Translations under genes and position numbers: made by a program
Shown here: in pieces, positions 10,991-22,187 of the stretch
Layout: every line of letters starts with the position of its first letter
Numbering within the stretch: the stretch's first letter is position 1
Notes under the pieces: model-generated
What the model was told of the DNA's origin: nothing
The model's database searches: none
Seen by the model: only the letters and a program-made list of their open reading frames with translations
From: Marchantia polymorpha subsp. ruderalis
Lineage: Eukaryota > Streptophyta > Marchantiopsida > Marchantiales > Marchantiaceae
Length of the DNA stretch: 64,000 nt
Direction of reading: 5' to 3'
Assembly: GCA_037833965.1 (NCBI GenBank)
Contig: AP031357.1
Location: forward strand, 16,388,001 to 16,452,000

Positions 10991-13803
10991 TGTAATTCCC
11001 TATCTATAACCTTCATCGAGATCAATTTCGGCCCCAATGCTTTCCTAGTGCGCGTCATATCTCATGCAGGATGGTCTTCAAGCTCTCCGATTCCAAGTCG
11101 CACTCACAGACAATGTCGGCGCAAAGTTCCCACTTTGCGTCCTTACCCCCAACACCCTAACGGTCCTCGCACGCATGCAAATTGGAACCCGCAATGCTAG
11201 TAGTTCCTTTCCGATCTTTGGCATATTCAAATTGTAACAAGTCGTCTTTGCCGAACATGCGTCTGCTACATTGTAACATTGCGTCTTTGCCATACATGCG
11301 TCCGATGTAACGGTTACGGCGTCATCTGAACTACTGTCTACTCCTAATCTACGCAACACGTTTATGATCTCAACTTCTACATTCTGGCGCGCCTCATTCA
11401 ATCCTTCCGAAAATGAATTAATCTAACTCTACAATCTGCTTGTGTCCTACGGATCCGCTGGCCTTGGCTCCCATCAACCGTCGCTCAAGCGAATCTAGCT
11501 TTAGCCACTTCACCGTTTGCAATCTCTGAAATCTTCCTACGAAGATCTTCCTCCGCCGTCTTCGCCTTTGCGATTTTGCCCTGAAGTTCTTTGGCGATAC
11601 AAACTTTTTCGGCTCTTCGGGCTTCCATCTTAGCGAGGTCTTCAATATACTTTTTCTCTTGCTTCTCCGCAGTCACGATCAGCCGCTCCGATCGCTTGAC
11701 TGCCTCTTCATACACCTCTTTGGATTTGTCCAATCTTGAGAGCAAATCCACTGTCACCTTTTGAGCATTCTCATTGGAGACGGGAAGTCCAACACATGTC
11801 TCTTCTAACTCTGCACATCTTCCAGCTTCCTTCTCCAAGTTCAACTATAATACCTCGCACTCAACTTCCTTCTCCCGAAGCTGGACTTCTCGCTCCTACA
11901 ATGTCACCTTTACTGCAGCGCACTCGGCCTCCAAGATTGCCGCTCGCTCCCGTGCCAATTCAGACGCGGACTCCCACTCCCTCTTCCTGTCCAAGTATTG
12001 CAACAACGGTACCACACTGTCTTGCAAGAAGTCAGGAAAAGTAACCTCCAAGGCTTTCATTTCTTCACCCAAAGTCTTCTTTCCGTCTTCGGGTCTCACA
12101 TCTTCTACCGGAGTCGGCGGCAATGTAACGTCTGCTAATCTATCACCGTTCCTCCAACCTGCGCTACAACCTGCCCTAGAATCTCCTCACTTAGAGTGGG
12201 CTCCTTCATCAATTCCTTGTTCCTCTCCAGTTGTGGTGTCTCTTCACCCCGCGCAAACCGTGTCCGCTCCGAAGATAGAGAATTTGGACTTACAATCTCT
12301 ACTCCCTCCTTCAAAGATTTTGTCGGCATATCTGCTGGAACTTCAATTAACACCTCCGAAGATCTTTCTACCTCCACAGGCTGCCTCTGCTCGCCTACTG
12401 CAGCCTCGGCCTCATACATGATTGGTGCCACCATCTTCTCCACACTACTGTCCGATGCTTCGGCAGCTACCAATCCCCTATTCGCTCTCTGCTTCGACCT
12501 TGCTCGGAATCTCGTCTGTCGATTGACCCCGACCTCCGTCTCTGTTCTTCTTACTTCCAACACCAGATTGCCCTTGTCGTCACTCACGACTTTCCTTCTC
12601 TTCGCCAATCGTCTCTCTGGCTTTTCCCGCCTTCGCATCACGTCCACCTGCACTGGTCCTTGGGCCGTTGTCTGGGGCGGAATTGAAGGTTGACGAGTGT
12701 CGTCTTCGGTCCCTTCGCTGGACTCTGCTCTTAGAATTTCTCTCTCTCGTGGGAACCTCCTCAATTCTTCCCTTGTGAGCAAACCCATACCTCGATAGAA
12801 ATGCACAAGGAAGGGAGTGAGATGGTTCACCAAAGGTCCCGCCCACCCAGAGCTCGCGCTCACCCAGACAAGTTCGTGAAATATCCTTGCCCAATGTACT
12901 CTTCGTCCACTTAAAATCCGCTCGAAGAATCCTACTTGCCACGCCGTCACATAAGTCGTGCGCGCCGGACGTAGGATCTGCACAATTCCCAGGACAATCG
13001 CCCGCCTCTTCGGATCCAGGTAGTCCGCTATCTTTCATCCGTTTGTTCCTTGTCTTCCTCAACTGAAGAGTGGCTCGTAAGAGAATTCTTTGGTGCGCGT
13101 AAGTGCTACACTACTTTTCTCAAAAACAAGACCTCCGTCGCGGCCTGCGCACTGCCCCATTACCTTTGTCTAATGCTCGACCGTCCACAACAAGGGATTA
13201 CCTCGGAGATCTTTGCCTTCTGTCTGATTCTTGTCCAGGATCTCCTTGCATATGCTTGCTGAAATGCAGTTCCAGTTCCATAAGAGGAATTCGAGACGCA
13301 ACTCACTTAGCTCGCGTCTGAAGGGTCGCAATTCCTCGTAGGGCACCTTCAAGGGAACTAACTTCCGCACCTTCTCGCTCTTCTTGATCGGTGCCATATC
13401 TTTGATTCGCGTATACCCTATCAGCAAGATCGGTCGCTTCCACTCTCTCGCACTCCCGCTCGTTCTTGCTTGATACCGCAATGTCGGCACGACGACCTCT
13501 CGTAATGCCTTTACCCATGGAGCCCTAACCTCGCCTTCTTAAACATCCAGTAGCATTTTTGGCGCGTTCGAACGTTACTCAGCCCGTTGCATGATTTCAT
13601 CTTGATCCCGATGTCTTCGCCAAAGATGCAGATCTTGTAGTCTCCCAAAAGGTTGCGCCAAAGACCCGAAGATCTTTGGCCGTAGACAAATTCTACTACT
13701 TCTATCATAATTTCGCCAAAATCTACCCTTTTTCCTATCTTCTACACAAATATGTTTATGTTTTGTTTATTTTTAAAGAAAAACAAAAAAAGTAGGCCTC
13801 ACA
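10991..13803 (-). mobile_element. C2, broken C-family LTR
   Basis: The 5' end on the minus strand is TGTGAGGCCTAC at 13803. The LTR gene begins with an ATG near 13398 (MAPIKKSEKVRKLVPLKVPY) and continues in pieces to about 11300, covering the N-terminal domain, basic middle (PERRLAKRRKVVSDD) and coiled coil (VVPLLQYLDRKREW). It is related to C4 but is shorter and broken, with many breaks. The left end is not a clean LTR end, and 11170-11290 matches a dispersed C-type U3 block also seen at 23990-24090. It lies head to head with C3. Confidence 0.65.
11078..13490 (-). pseudogene. LTR-borne gene pieces of C2
   Basis: Several minus-strand open stretches together correspond to the C4 LTR gene. They cover the conserved N-terminal domain (LEFLLWNWNCISASICKEI), the domain end (HLTPFLVHFYRGMGLLTREELRRFPRE), the basic region and the Glu/Lys/Arg-rich coiled coil, down to EARQNVEVEIINVLRRLGVDSS. 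The protein is unrecognised. The copy is broken. Confidence 0.6.
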
Positions 13804-14683
13804 TTTTTCTTCAAAAATTAACAAAAACTTAAACATATTTGTGTAGATGGTAGACATCTGAGTTAGAAGTGATCGAAGTAGAAGACTTATGATAGCATTA
13901 GTTAGAATTCGTCTTAGGCCGAAGATCTTCAGATCTTTGGACCTTTGGCACAGACTTTCAGAATGATGCAATAGCTGAGTCTTTGGCGAAGACATAAAAA
14001 TCAATTTGAAATGCGCAACGGACCGGACAACATTCACACGCGTCGAGGACCCAATTGGGCGCTGGAGGAGAAATGCTAGGGCATCGAGGGAAAGGCAAGA
14101 GAGAGAGAGAGAGAGTTTGATCGACATCGTTTTCCGCGAGAACTCGAATTTGAGACATGGCGCCGCCCAAGACTGTAATGACAGATAAATATCAAAATGG
14201 AGCATAATGGTATAGATCCGGTCCCACAAGGACAGAAATAAACACTAAAGTCACGATTTGTCACAAGATAGCATTCTATTACGAAGTTTTACTTCTTAGG
14301 CCAATGCGACTCCCAGAAGACACTTCCCAGCTAGAGCCGAAGACTCACAGGGTAGTGCAGAACCTTCCTCAAAACTTGAATCTTTTCCAAACAAAACTTG
14401 TGAGAATCGCAGGCGACCTCACACTCATATATCAATGGGAAAACTTCCCAGCATTGCATACATCCCAACACACTGCTCCGAATACTCAGACTTGAACTTG
14501 CTTAAATCCCGAAAAGTAACCCCAGGCTACACAGGACATTCAAGCTGAACATTCACAACTCCTGATGCGGTAACTTCGACAAACAGAAGCGCACTGTGTT
14601 CAATGTCCGGATCACACACCAGCACACAGACACACAGTGGATACAAATTGACAGTTGAGACAAGCGAATTGACAGAAAAGCCC

Positions 14684-14713
14684 CCCAAGGAAAGAGCCTT
14701 GGGTCTCTTTATT
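14684..14713 (-). promoter_or_regulatory. AATAAAG box and hairpin of C4
   Basis: On the minus strand AATAAAG (14707-14713) is followed by CCCAAGG-CTCTTT-CCTTGGG (14684-14703). The position is equivalent to the TATAAAG/hairpin pair of B and F LTRs, with a different but still self-complementary stem. Confidence 0.65.
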
Positions 14714-14890
14714 CACAATGGCATCCCTGGGATATCAACCGCCTAAAGCGAATCGGTATCAGGGGCGGTGCCGTCCGATGTAACGGTTACGGCGTCATCT
14801 GAACTACTGTCTACTCCTAATCTACGCAACACGTTTATGATCTCAACTTCTACATTCTGGCGCGCCTCATTCAATCCTTCCGAAAATGAA

Positions 14891-17293
14891 TTAATCTAAC
14901 TCTACAATCTGCTTGTGTCCTACGGATCCGCTGGCCTTGGCTCCCATCAACCGTCGCTCAAGCGAATCTAGCTTCAGGCACTTTACCGTTTGTAATCCCC
15001 ACATCGCGAACCCAGTCAGACACTTCTCTAACCGCAGCTTCAACACGTCAGTCGTCTCGTCCCGCAGTCGACGGTAGGCCTCCTCTGCCTTCTCCATCTT
15101 CCGGTGCGACTCTTGTGATCTCAGATCTGCCTTCGCTAACTGCTCGCGCAACTGTCTGCATTTCGATTCGACTCTTAATCTACACTTGACCTCCGAAGAT
15201 CTGGTCGATTCGCAATCCGCCAACTTCTTGGCCCAACTCTCGGATTCTTTCGCATGCTGTTGGACTCCCGCCGCCAGACTCGCTAAAAGCTCCTCCGCAC
15301 GCCGGAATTCCAAGTCACACTTACCCACAATCTCTAAAATCTTCCTACGAAGATCTTCCTCCGCCGTCTTTGCCTCTGCGATCTTGCTCCAAAGTTCTTC
15401 GGCGATACGAACTTCTTCGGCTCTTCGGGCTTCTACCTTAGCAAGTTCTTCGACATGCATCTTCTCTCGCTTCTTTGCAGTTACGATCAAACGCTCCGAT
15501 CGCTTGACTGCCTCATAGGCCTCTTTGGATTTCTCCAACCTCGTGACCAAGTCTACTGTTACCTTCTGTACATTCTCGTTGGAAGCGCGAAGTCCCACAC
15601 AGGTCTCCTCTAGCTCTGCACACCTTCCTGCTTCCTTTTCTAAGTTCAACTGTAGAACTTCACACTCCACTTCTTTCTCCCGAAGTTGGGATTCTCGCTC
15701 CTTTAGTGTCACCTTCACTGCCGCACACTCGGCCTCCAGGATTGTCGCTCGCTCCCGTGCCAATTCAGTTGCGGATTTCCCCTCCCTCTTCACTGCAAAT
15801 GATCTCTTGAGCTTCGTCCTGTTCCTTATCAGTTCCACATAGAATCCTACCTCCTTGGAAATGGCGTACGTCTCCCTCTTCTTATCCAAGTACTGCAACA
15901 ACGGTACCACGTTGTCTTGTAAGAATTCCGGGAAGGTAACCTCCAAGGACTTTACCTCTTTGCCCGAAGTCTTCTCTCCATCTTCGGGTCTCACATCTGC
16001 TATCGAAGTCGGCGGCAATGTAGCACTAACTGGCTCGATCACTGATCCTCCGATCTGCGAAACAACCCGCTCTAGTATCTCCTCACTCAGAGTAGGCTCC
16101 TTCACCAATTCCTCGTTTCTCTTCAGTCGTGGCGTCTCTTCACCCCGTGCAGACCGTGTCTGCTCCAAAGACAGGGAATTTGGACTTATGATCTCTACTC
16201 CCTCCTTCAAAGGTTCTTTTGGCATATCTGCTGGGACTTCGATTAACACCACCAAAGACCTGTCTTACTCCTCAGGCTGTCTTCGTCCTCCTTTTGCAGC
16301 CGTTGCCTCATGCATGATCGGTGCCACCGTCTTCTCCACGCTGCTGTCCGATGCTTCGGCCATCACTAACGCTCGATTCGCTCTCTGCTTTGGCCTCGCT
16401 TGGGTTCTCGTCTGTCGATTCACCCCGATCTCTGTTCCTGCTCTTCGTACCTCTAACGCCAAGTCACTCTCGTCATCGCTCACGACCTTCCTTCGCTTCG
16501 CCAATCGCTTTTCCGGCCTTTCCTGCCTTTGCACCACGTCCACTTGCACTGGTCCTCTGGCCGTCGTTTGGGGCGGAATTGAAGGTTGACGAGTGTCGTC
16601 TTCAGTCCTTTTGCTGGACTCTGCCGTTAGAAGCTCTCTCTCTCTCGGGAACCTCCTCAATTCTTCCTTCGTGAGCAAACCCATGCCTCGATAAAAATGC
16701 ACAAGGAAGGGAGTGAGGGGGTTCGCCAAAGGTCCCGCCCACCGGGCGCTCGCATTCACCCAAACAAGTTCATGGAAGATCTTTGCCCAGTGTACTTTTT
16801 GTCCACTCAAGATTCGCTCGAAGAACCCTACTTGCCATGCCGTCACGTAGGTCGTGCGTGCTGGTCGTAAAATGTGCATAACTCCCAGGGCAATCGCCCG
16901 CCTCTTCGGATCAAGATAATTCATTGTCTTCCATCCATTAGTTCCTTGCCTCCCGGAACCGATGAGGGGCCCGTAGGAGAATTCTTCAACGCGCGTCAAT
17001 GCCACACTGCTCTTCTCAAACATCAAGTCTTCCTCGCGGCCTACGCACTGTCCCAATACCTGCGTCCAGTGCTCGACAATCCACAACAAGGGGTTGCCTC
17101 GGAGATCTTCACCTTCCGTCTGATTCTTGTCCATGATCTCCTTGCATATACTGGCTGAGATGCAATTCCAATTCCATAGAAGGAATTCAAGTCGCAATTC
17201 ACTTAGCTCGCGTCGGAAGGGTCGCAAGTCCTCGTAGGGTACCTTCAAGGGAACTAACTTCCGCACCTTCTCGCTCTTCTTGGTCGGTGCCAT
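14891..17293 (-). pseudogene. LTR-borne gene of C4, best-preserved C copy
   Basis: Two long open blocks of about 342 and 454 codons cover the whole C LTR protein. The start MAPTKKSEKVRKLVPLKVPY leads into the N-terminal domain, with LEFLLWNWNCISASICKEIM, WIVEHWTQVLGQCVG, TTYVTAWQVGFFERIL, VHWAKIFHELVW and PLTPFLVHFYRGMGLLTKEE. A basic KRLAKRRKVVSDDE and an RPKQRANRALVMAEAS stretch (nuclear-signal-like) follow. Then come an acidic region and VVPLLQYLDKKRETYAISKE, leading into some 250 residues of charged heptads. The order matches the B1 LTR protein at low overall identity. No transmembrane segment, zinc knuckle or enzyme motif is visible. There are only one or two breaks. Confidence 0.7.
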
Positions 17294-19042
17294 ATCTTCG
17301 ATTCACGTATGTCATGTAAGCAAGATTGATCGATTTCACTCTCTCGTACTCCCGCTCGATATCGCAATGGCGGTGCGGCGACTTCTCGTAGTGCCTTTAC
17401 CCATGAAACTCTAACCTCGCCTTCTTGATCCTGCCGTAGCGTTTCCGGCGCGTGCAAACGTTACTGGGCCCGTTGAACGATTTTGAATTGACCCCGATGT
17501 CTTCGCCGAAGACGCAGGTCTTGCACTCCCCAAAAAGACTGCGCCGAAGACCCGAAGATCTTTGGCCGTAGGCAAATTTCACTATTTCTACCATAATCCC
17601 GTCCAAGTCTAATCTTTTTCCTATCTTCTACACAAATATGTTTATGTTTTGTATGTTTTTAAAGAAAAACAAAAAAAAGTAGGCCTCACAAAGACGAATG
17701 ACAAAGTGCGGAAATTGGTTCCGGTGAAGGTGCCTTACGAGGAATTGCAACCCTTCAGGCGCGAGCTCAGCGAGTTGCGTCTTGATTTCCTTTTATGGAA
17801 TTGGAACTCCATATCGACGAGCATTTGTAAGGAGATTATGGATAAGAATCAAAACGATGGCGAGAAACTCCAAGGCAATCCAATGCTGTGGACAATTGAT
17901 CATTGGGCGAGTGTGATGGGGCCGTGTGCAGGAAGCGACAGAGATCTCCTATTCGAGAAAGGTAGCGTGAATATCACTCGTGCGGAAGAGTTCATTTTCG
18001 GGCCACTCTTTAACAACGGAAGATCGGGAACGAATGGATGGAGGACCGCTGATTATATGGATTCGAAGAAGCGAGCTATCGCGCTGGGCGTTATGCATAT
18101 CTTGCGACCACAGAGAACGACTTATATTACGGCGTGGCAGGTTGGATTCTTTGAGCGTGTTATGGAAGTACAACGGGTGCACTGGACGAGGATCTTTTAC
18201 AATCTTGTCTGGGTGAATGCAAGCTCTAGGTGAGCATGGCCTTTGACGAATCACTTGTCTCCCTACCTCGTGAATTTCTATCGAGGCATGGAATTACTTA
18301 CGAAGGAGAAAGAGAAGTGATTTCCGAAGGAGAGGGAAATATTAGCAGTCGAGTCTAGTCAAGTGATCGAAGAAGAGGATAATAGTCGACCTCAAATTTC
18401 ACCTCAGATGATAGCACGCGGACCTGTTCAGGTGGATGTTTTGCCGAATCGAGAGAAGCCAAGATGGCGATTGTTGAAGAGGCGGAAGGTGGTGACTGAC
18501 GACGAGGAGGACCTGATGCTGGAGGCAAGAAGAGCGGAAACGGAGATAGAAGGAGTTTGGCATTCGAGGACTCGAGCTAGGCCAAAGAGGAAGGCAAGTC
18601 GAGGGTTGGTAGTGATCAAAGCTTTGGACAGCAGTGTGGAAAAGATAATTGCTCCAATCAATGTCTCAGCCAAAGTGGCAATTGACGAGCCGACACAGCT
18701 TGTGGTGACACAAGAACCTTCGGCGGTACCAATTGAAGTTCTAGCAGACGTGACGGTGGAACCTTCGAAGAAGAGAACATAGATAGCAAGTCCGAATTCT
18801 CTATCTTCGGAGCGGACGCGGTCTGTAGGGAGTGAGGACGCGCCTCAACCGAAGACCGGAGAAGAAGTAGCAACGGAGCTAACGATTAGTGAAGCAATTT
18901 TGGAACAGGTTGTTGCAGAGATTGGCGGGACTGTGAGGAGCATTGCAGAAGATCCAGAGCCGCCACCACTTGAGAAGGAAGTGAGAACCAAGATTGCGAA
19001 GAAGACTTCGGACGAAGGGCCGAAGACATTGGAGGTTACCTT

Positions 19043-20378
19043 GTGGTAACCTAGTTTTTCTTTTCTGTCTCGAAATGAGAAGTTTCAGAGATCTGATAGA
19101 GTAAATACCTCATAACGTTTTCAATTAGTAACGCCTTAACTTAGTTAGAGTCTTGATAGATAGAGCTCGGCTCGCTCTTTCTAACGAGCCCAAGAACTCT
19201 TGAAACGGATAAGGCGTCACTGAGTTATGAGTGTCGAAAGTGGCTGATTTGGATAGGCGAAGGCGCGGAAGTGCCTTAGGCCGTGAGGTACTTCGGACTT
19301 CTTGTGTGAGGTACTTCGAACTTCGGACTTCGGACTTCGGAAGGGACCTCAGACCTTAGAAAGACCTTAGAAGTTTGGTGAGGTACTTCAGACCGCGTGA
19401 GAGCTACTTTGGCCTTAACGCCTTTGGTCTTTGGTATTCGGTCTTCGGCCGGAAGGAACCTCAGACTTCGGACCTCACAAGGAACCTCATACCTGAGACC
19501 TCGGAAGGTATTTCGGACTTCGGAGAAGTAATTTTGGTCTTGGAACAGGGATCTTGCGGGAGCCATATCATCGCGCTGGAGGGTCGGATGGAGCTAAAAT
19601 TTTGTAGGGTTGTTGATCTTAGCCGGACGCACATGCTTGCAAATTTTCAGCCTCAGAGCTTGAATCTAAAGTTGTTAAAGAAGCTGGCGGCTGAGATTTA
19701 GGGTTTCGGTTTCAGATTTAGGGTTAGGTTTTGGTCGTTAGTTAGAGGGGGAGGCAGCCGCCGACTCCGCAGGTGTAGGGCCTGTTCGCTGCTCACATCA
19801 GAGCAGATGACAGTTTTGGTAGTTAGGAATAAAGTAGTCCAAGGCGTTGGCCTTGGGCGGTCTTTTTCTCAATCTAGTTTTCTCAGTTTCAGATTTCTTT
19901 ATTCTCTGCGCGTTTTGTGAGTTGAGTGTGTTGTTCACCGCGCAAGAGTGACTTTGGTTTGACAAAGGTACCACATCCGAAGTAGGAGCTCCAATTCGAA
20001 TGTTCTGAACTAGCGTTTGGCTGGTGACAGGATTTAAGCAAATTCGTAATTGGCTGCTAGCTACAGGTACTCTAAGTGTACTCCTTGGAAAAATTCCCCC
20101 CCGCTGAATCTTAATTTGAGGTACTGTGTGACCTCGGAGTTTTGCATTTACTTGTTTCAGGTGTGTGTGTGTGCGCGCTTTACGCTGCTTTGTGTGTCCT
20201 CCGAGGGACCTCCGAGTCGAACGCCTGCAGTATTTCTGGGACTAACAGTAGCCTGAGAATTCAAACTCCTCAATAGACTGTCAAGTACGTGACAATTGGT
20301 ACTCTTTGTGTTGTTTCTGTCCTTGTGGGATCGGATCTTTACCATTATGCTCCATTTTGGTATTTATCTGTCATTACA
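19043..20378 (+). mobile_element. D, 1336-bp solo LTR inside C3
   Basis: It is bounded by TGTGGTAACC and ...TATTTATCTGTCATTACA, with the 5-bp target duplication TACCT at 19038-19042 and 20379-20383. It shares a leader block with F and B (about 19140-19240, containing 'aacgagcccaagaac'), then has runs built of ACTTCGG words (about 19290-19530). An AATAAAG box with hairpin (19828-19856) and the common U5-like 3' end follow. Unlike B, C and F LTRs it has no long coding part, so it looks like a short non-coding member of the same group. It is a solo LTR. Confidence 0.85.
19828..19856 (+). promoter_or_regulatory. AATAAAG box and hairpin of D
   Basis: AATAAAG at 19828-19834 is followed by CCAAGGC-GTTG-GCCTTGG (19839-19856), a 7-bp stem with a 4-base loop. 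Confidence 0.7.
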
Positions 20379-21649
20379 TACCTTCGCAGAATTCCTGCAG
20401 GATAGCGTATTACCTTTACTAAAGTATTTAGATACGAAGAGGGAAAAGTATACTATGAGGAGGGAGCATGGGTCGTATGTTGAGCTGATTTGGAATATGA
20501 CAAAGCTTAAGAGAGCAGTAGCAGTAAAGAGGAAGTGGGATTTTGTAACGGCGATGGCAAAGGAGCAAGCTGCAAGCTTGACAGCCGAGTGCGTAGCGGC
20601 GAAGGCGGCATTGCGGGAGCGAGAAGACCAATTTCGATAGAAGGAGATTGAGTGTGAAGTGCTGCAGTTGAACCTAGCAAAGGAATCTGGGCGATGTGTA
20701 GAGTTAGAGGAAACCTGCAGCGGACTTCGTATCTCCAATGAGAATGCACAGAAGGTGACAGTGGACCTGCTTGGGAGATTAGAGAAATCCAAGGAATCGT
20801 ACGAGGTGTCAGTCAAACGTGCGGAGAGACTGATCACAACTGCAGAGAGGCAAGAAAAGATGCATGCTGAGGAGCTCGCTAAGGTTGAAGCACGAAGAGC
20901 CGAATAAGTTCGTATCGCCTAAGAACTTCAAGGAAAGATTGCAGAGGCGAAGATGGCGGAACAAGAACTTCGCAGTAAGATTGCGGAGATTGCGAGCAAG
21001 TGTGACAAGGAATTCCAACGCGCGGAGGAGTTATCAGCGGAACGTCGACGGTTACAGGAGCAGTTAGGGAAGGCGGCCATGAGATCGGAGGAGTCACAGA
21101 GGAGAATGGAGAAGGCGGAGGAGGCCTACCGTCATCTGCAGGATGAGATGACTGATGAATTGCGATTGCGAGTTGAGAAGTGCCTGCGTGAGTTCGCAAT
21201 GTGGGAATTGCAAACGGTGAAGTGGCTAAAGTTAGATTCGCTAGAGCGACGTTTGCTGAGTACTAAGGCCGGCGGATCCGCAAGACAAAAGCTGATAGTA
21301 GAATGAAGCTGATAGATGAATTGCGATTGCGAGTTGAGAAGTGCTTGCGTGAGTTCGCAATGTGGGAATTGCAAACGGTGAAGTGGCTAAAGTTAGATTT
21401 GCTAGAGCGACGTTTGCTGAGTACGAAGGCCGGTGGATCCGCAGGACAAAAGCTGATAGTAGAATTAGTTAATTCTTTTTTGCACGGATTGGATGAGGCG
21501 CGCCAGAATGTAGAGATAGAGATTGTAAACGTATTGCGTAGGTTAGAAGCATATGTAAGTTCAGACGACGCCGTAACCACTACATCGGACGGCACCGCAC
21601 CTGAGAGTAGTCCACCTTAGGCGGTTGAGATTCCAGAGTTGCCATTGTG

Positions 21650-21680
21650 AATAAAGAGGCCCAAGGCTCTTTTCCTTGGG
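21650..21680 (+). promoter_or_regulatory. AATAAAG box and hairpin of C3
   Basis: AATAAAG at 21650-21656 is followed by CCCAAGG-CTCTTTT-CCTTGGG (21660-21680). It lies about 30 bases after the end of the LTR gene, as in the other families. Confidence 0.7.
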
Positions 21681-22187
21681 GAGCTTTTTTGTCAATTGGC
21701 TTGTCTTGACTGTAAATATGTATCCACTGTGTGTCTGTGTGCTGGTGTGTGATCCAGACATCGAGCACAGTGCGGTTCTGTTTGACGAAGTTACCGCATC
21801 GGGAGTTGTGAGTGTCCAGCCTAAATGTTCCGAGTAGCCTGGGGTTCTTCGGGATTTTAGCAAATTCGGATATGAGTATTCGGCTCAGTCCGTCGGGATG
21901 TATGCAATGCTGGGAAGTTTTCTCCCTAAAATCTGAGTGTAGGATCGAAGGCGGTTTCCACAGGTGTTGATTGGACAAGTTTCAGGTTGTGAGTGTGATT
22001 ATACTCTGCTCTGCATGTCTTTGGCAGTAGCTGAGTAGTGTCTTCTAGGAGTGACATTGGTTTAAGAAGTAAAACTCATCAATAGAATGTTAATATGTGA
22101 CAAATTGTGACTTTTGTGGTTGTTTCTGTCCTCGTGAGATCGGATCTATACCATTATGTTCCATTTTGGTATTTATCTGTCATTACA

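Larger units (their letters stand above)
14174..17690 (-). mobile_element. C4, solo C-family LTR inside C3
   Basis: A 3517-bp minus-strand LTR bounded by TGTGAGGCCTAC (17690) and ...TCTGTCATTACA (14174). The 5-bp target duplication AAGAC lies at 14169-14173 and 17691-17695. It carries a long LTR gene, the AATAAAG box and hairpin (about 14684-14713 on this strand) and the U5-like region, but no gag or pol. Because the duplication brackets the whole unit, the gene is certainly within the LTR. It landed just after the start codon of the C3 gene, in opposite orientation. The gene is nearly open, so this copy is younger than C1-C3. Confidence 0.88.
14157..21620 (+). pseudogene. LTR-borne gene of C3, split by two insertions
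   Basis: There are three blocks: 14157-14173 (MAPPKT), 17691 to about 19042 (N-terminal domain KVRKLVPVKVPYEELQPFRR, LDFLLWNWNSISTSICKEIM, then the basic and acidic middle), and 20379-21620 (FLQDSVLPLLKYLDTKREKY and the coiled coil to EIVNVLRRLEAYVSSDD). The joins at the C4 and D target duplications fall inside the reading frame, which shows both LTRs landed in this gene. A segment of about 150 bases near the end is tandemly duplicated (about 21150-21300 and 21305-21455). The copy is broken and its function is unknown. Confidence 0.65.
13804..22187 (+). mobile_element. C3, C-family LTR split by C4 and D
   Basis: A plus-strand C LTR starting near 13804, without the first 20 or so terminal bases, and ending ...TATTTATCTGTCATTACA at 22187. 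Its LTR gene begins with ATG at 14157. C4 interrupts it ten codons or fewer later, and the coding sequence resumes at 17691. D interrupts it again, and it resumes at 20379 and runs to about 21620. An AATAAAG box with hairpin (21650-21680) and a U5-like region follow. Family A coding sequence begins at 22188, so C3 probably inserted into A3. It is the oldest of the three nested C/D LTRs and is broken, with several breaks. Confidence 0.75.
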
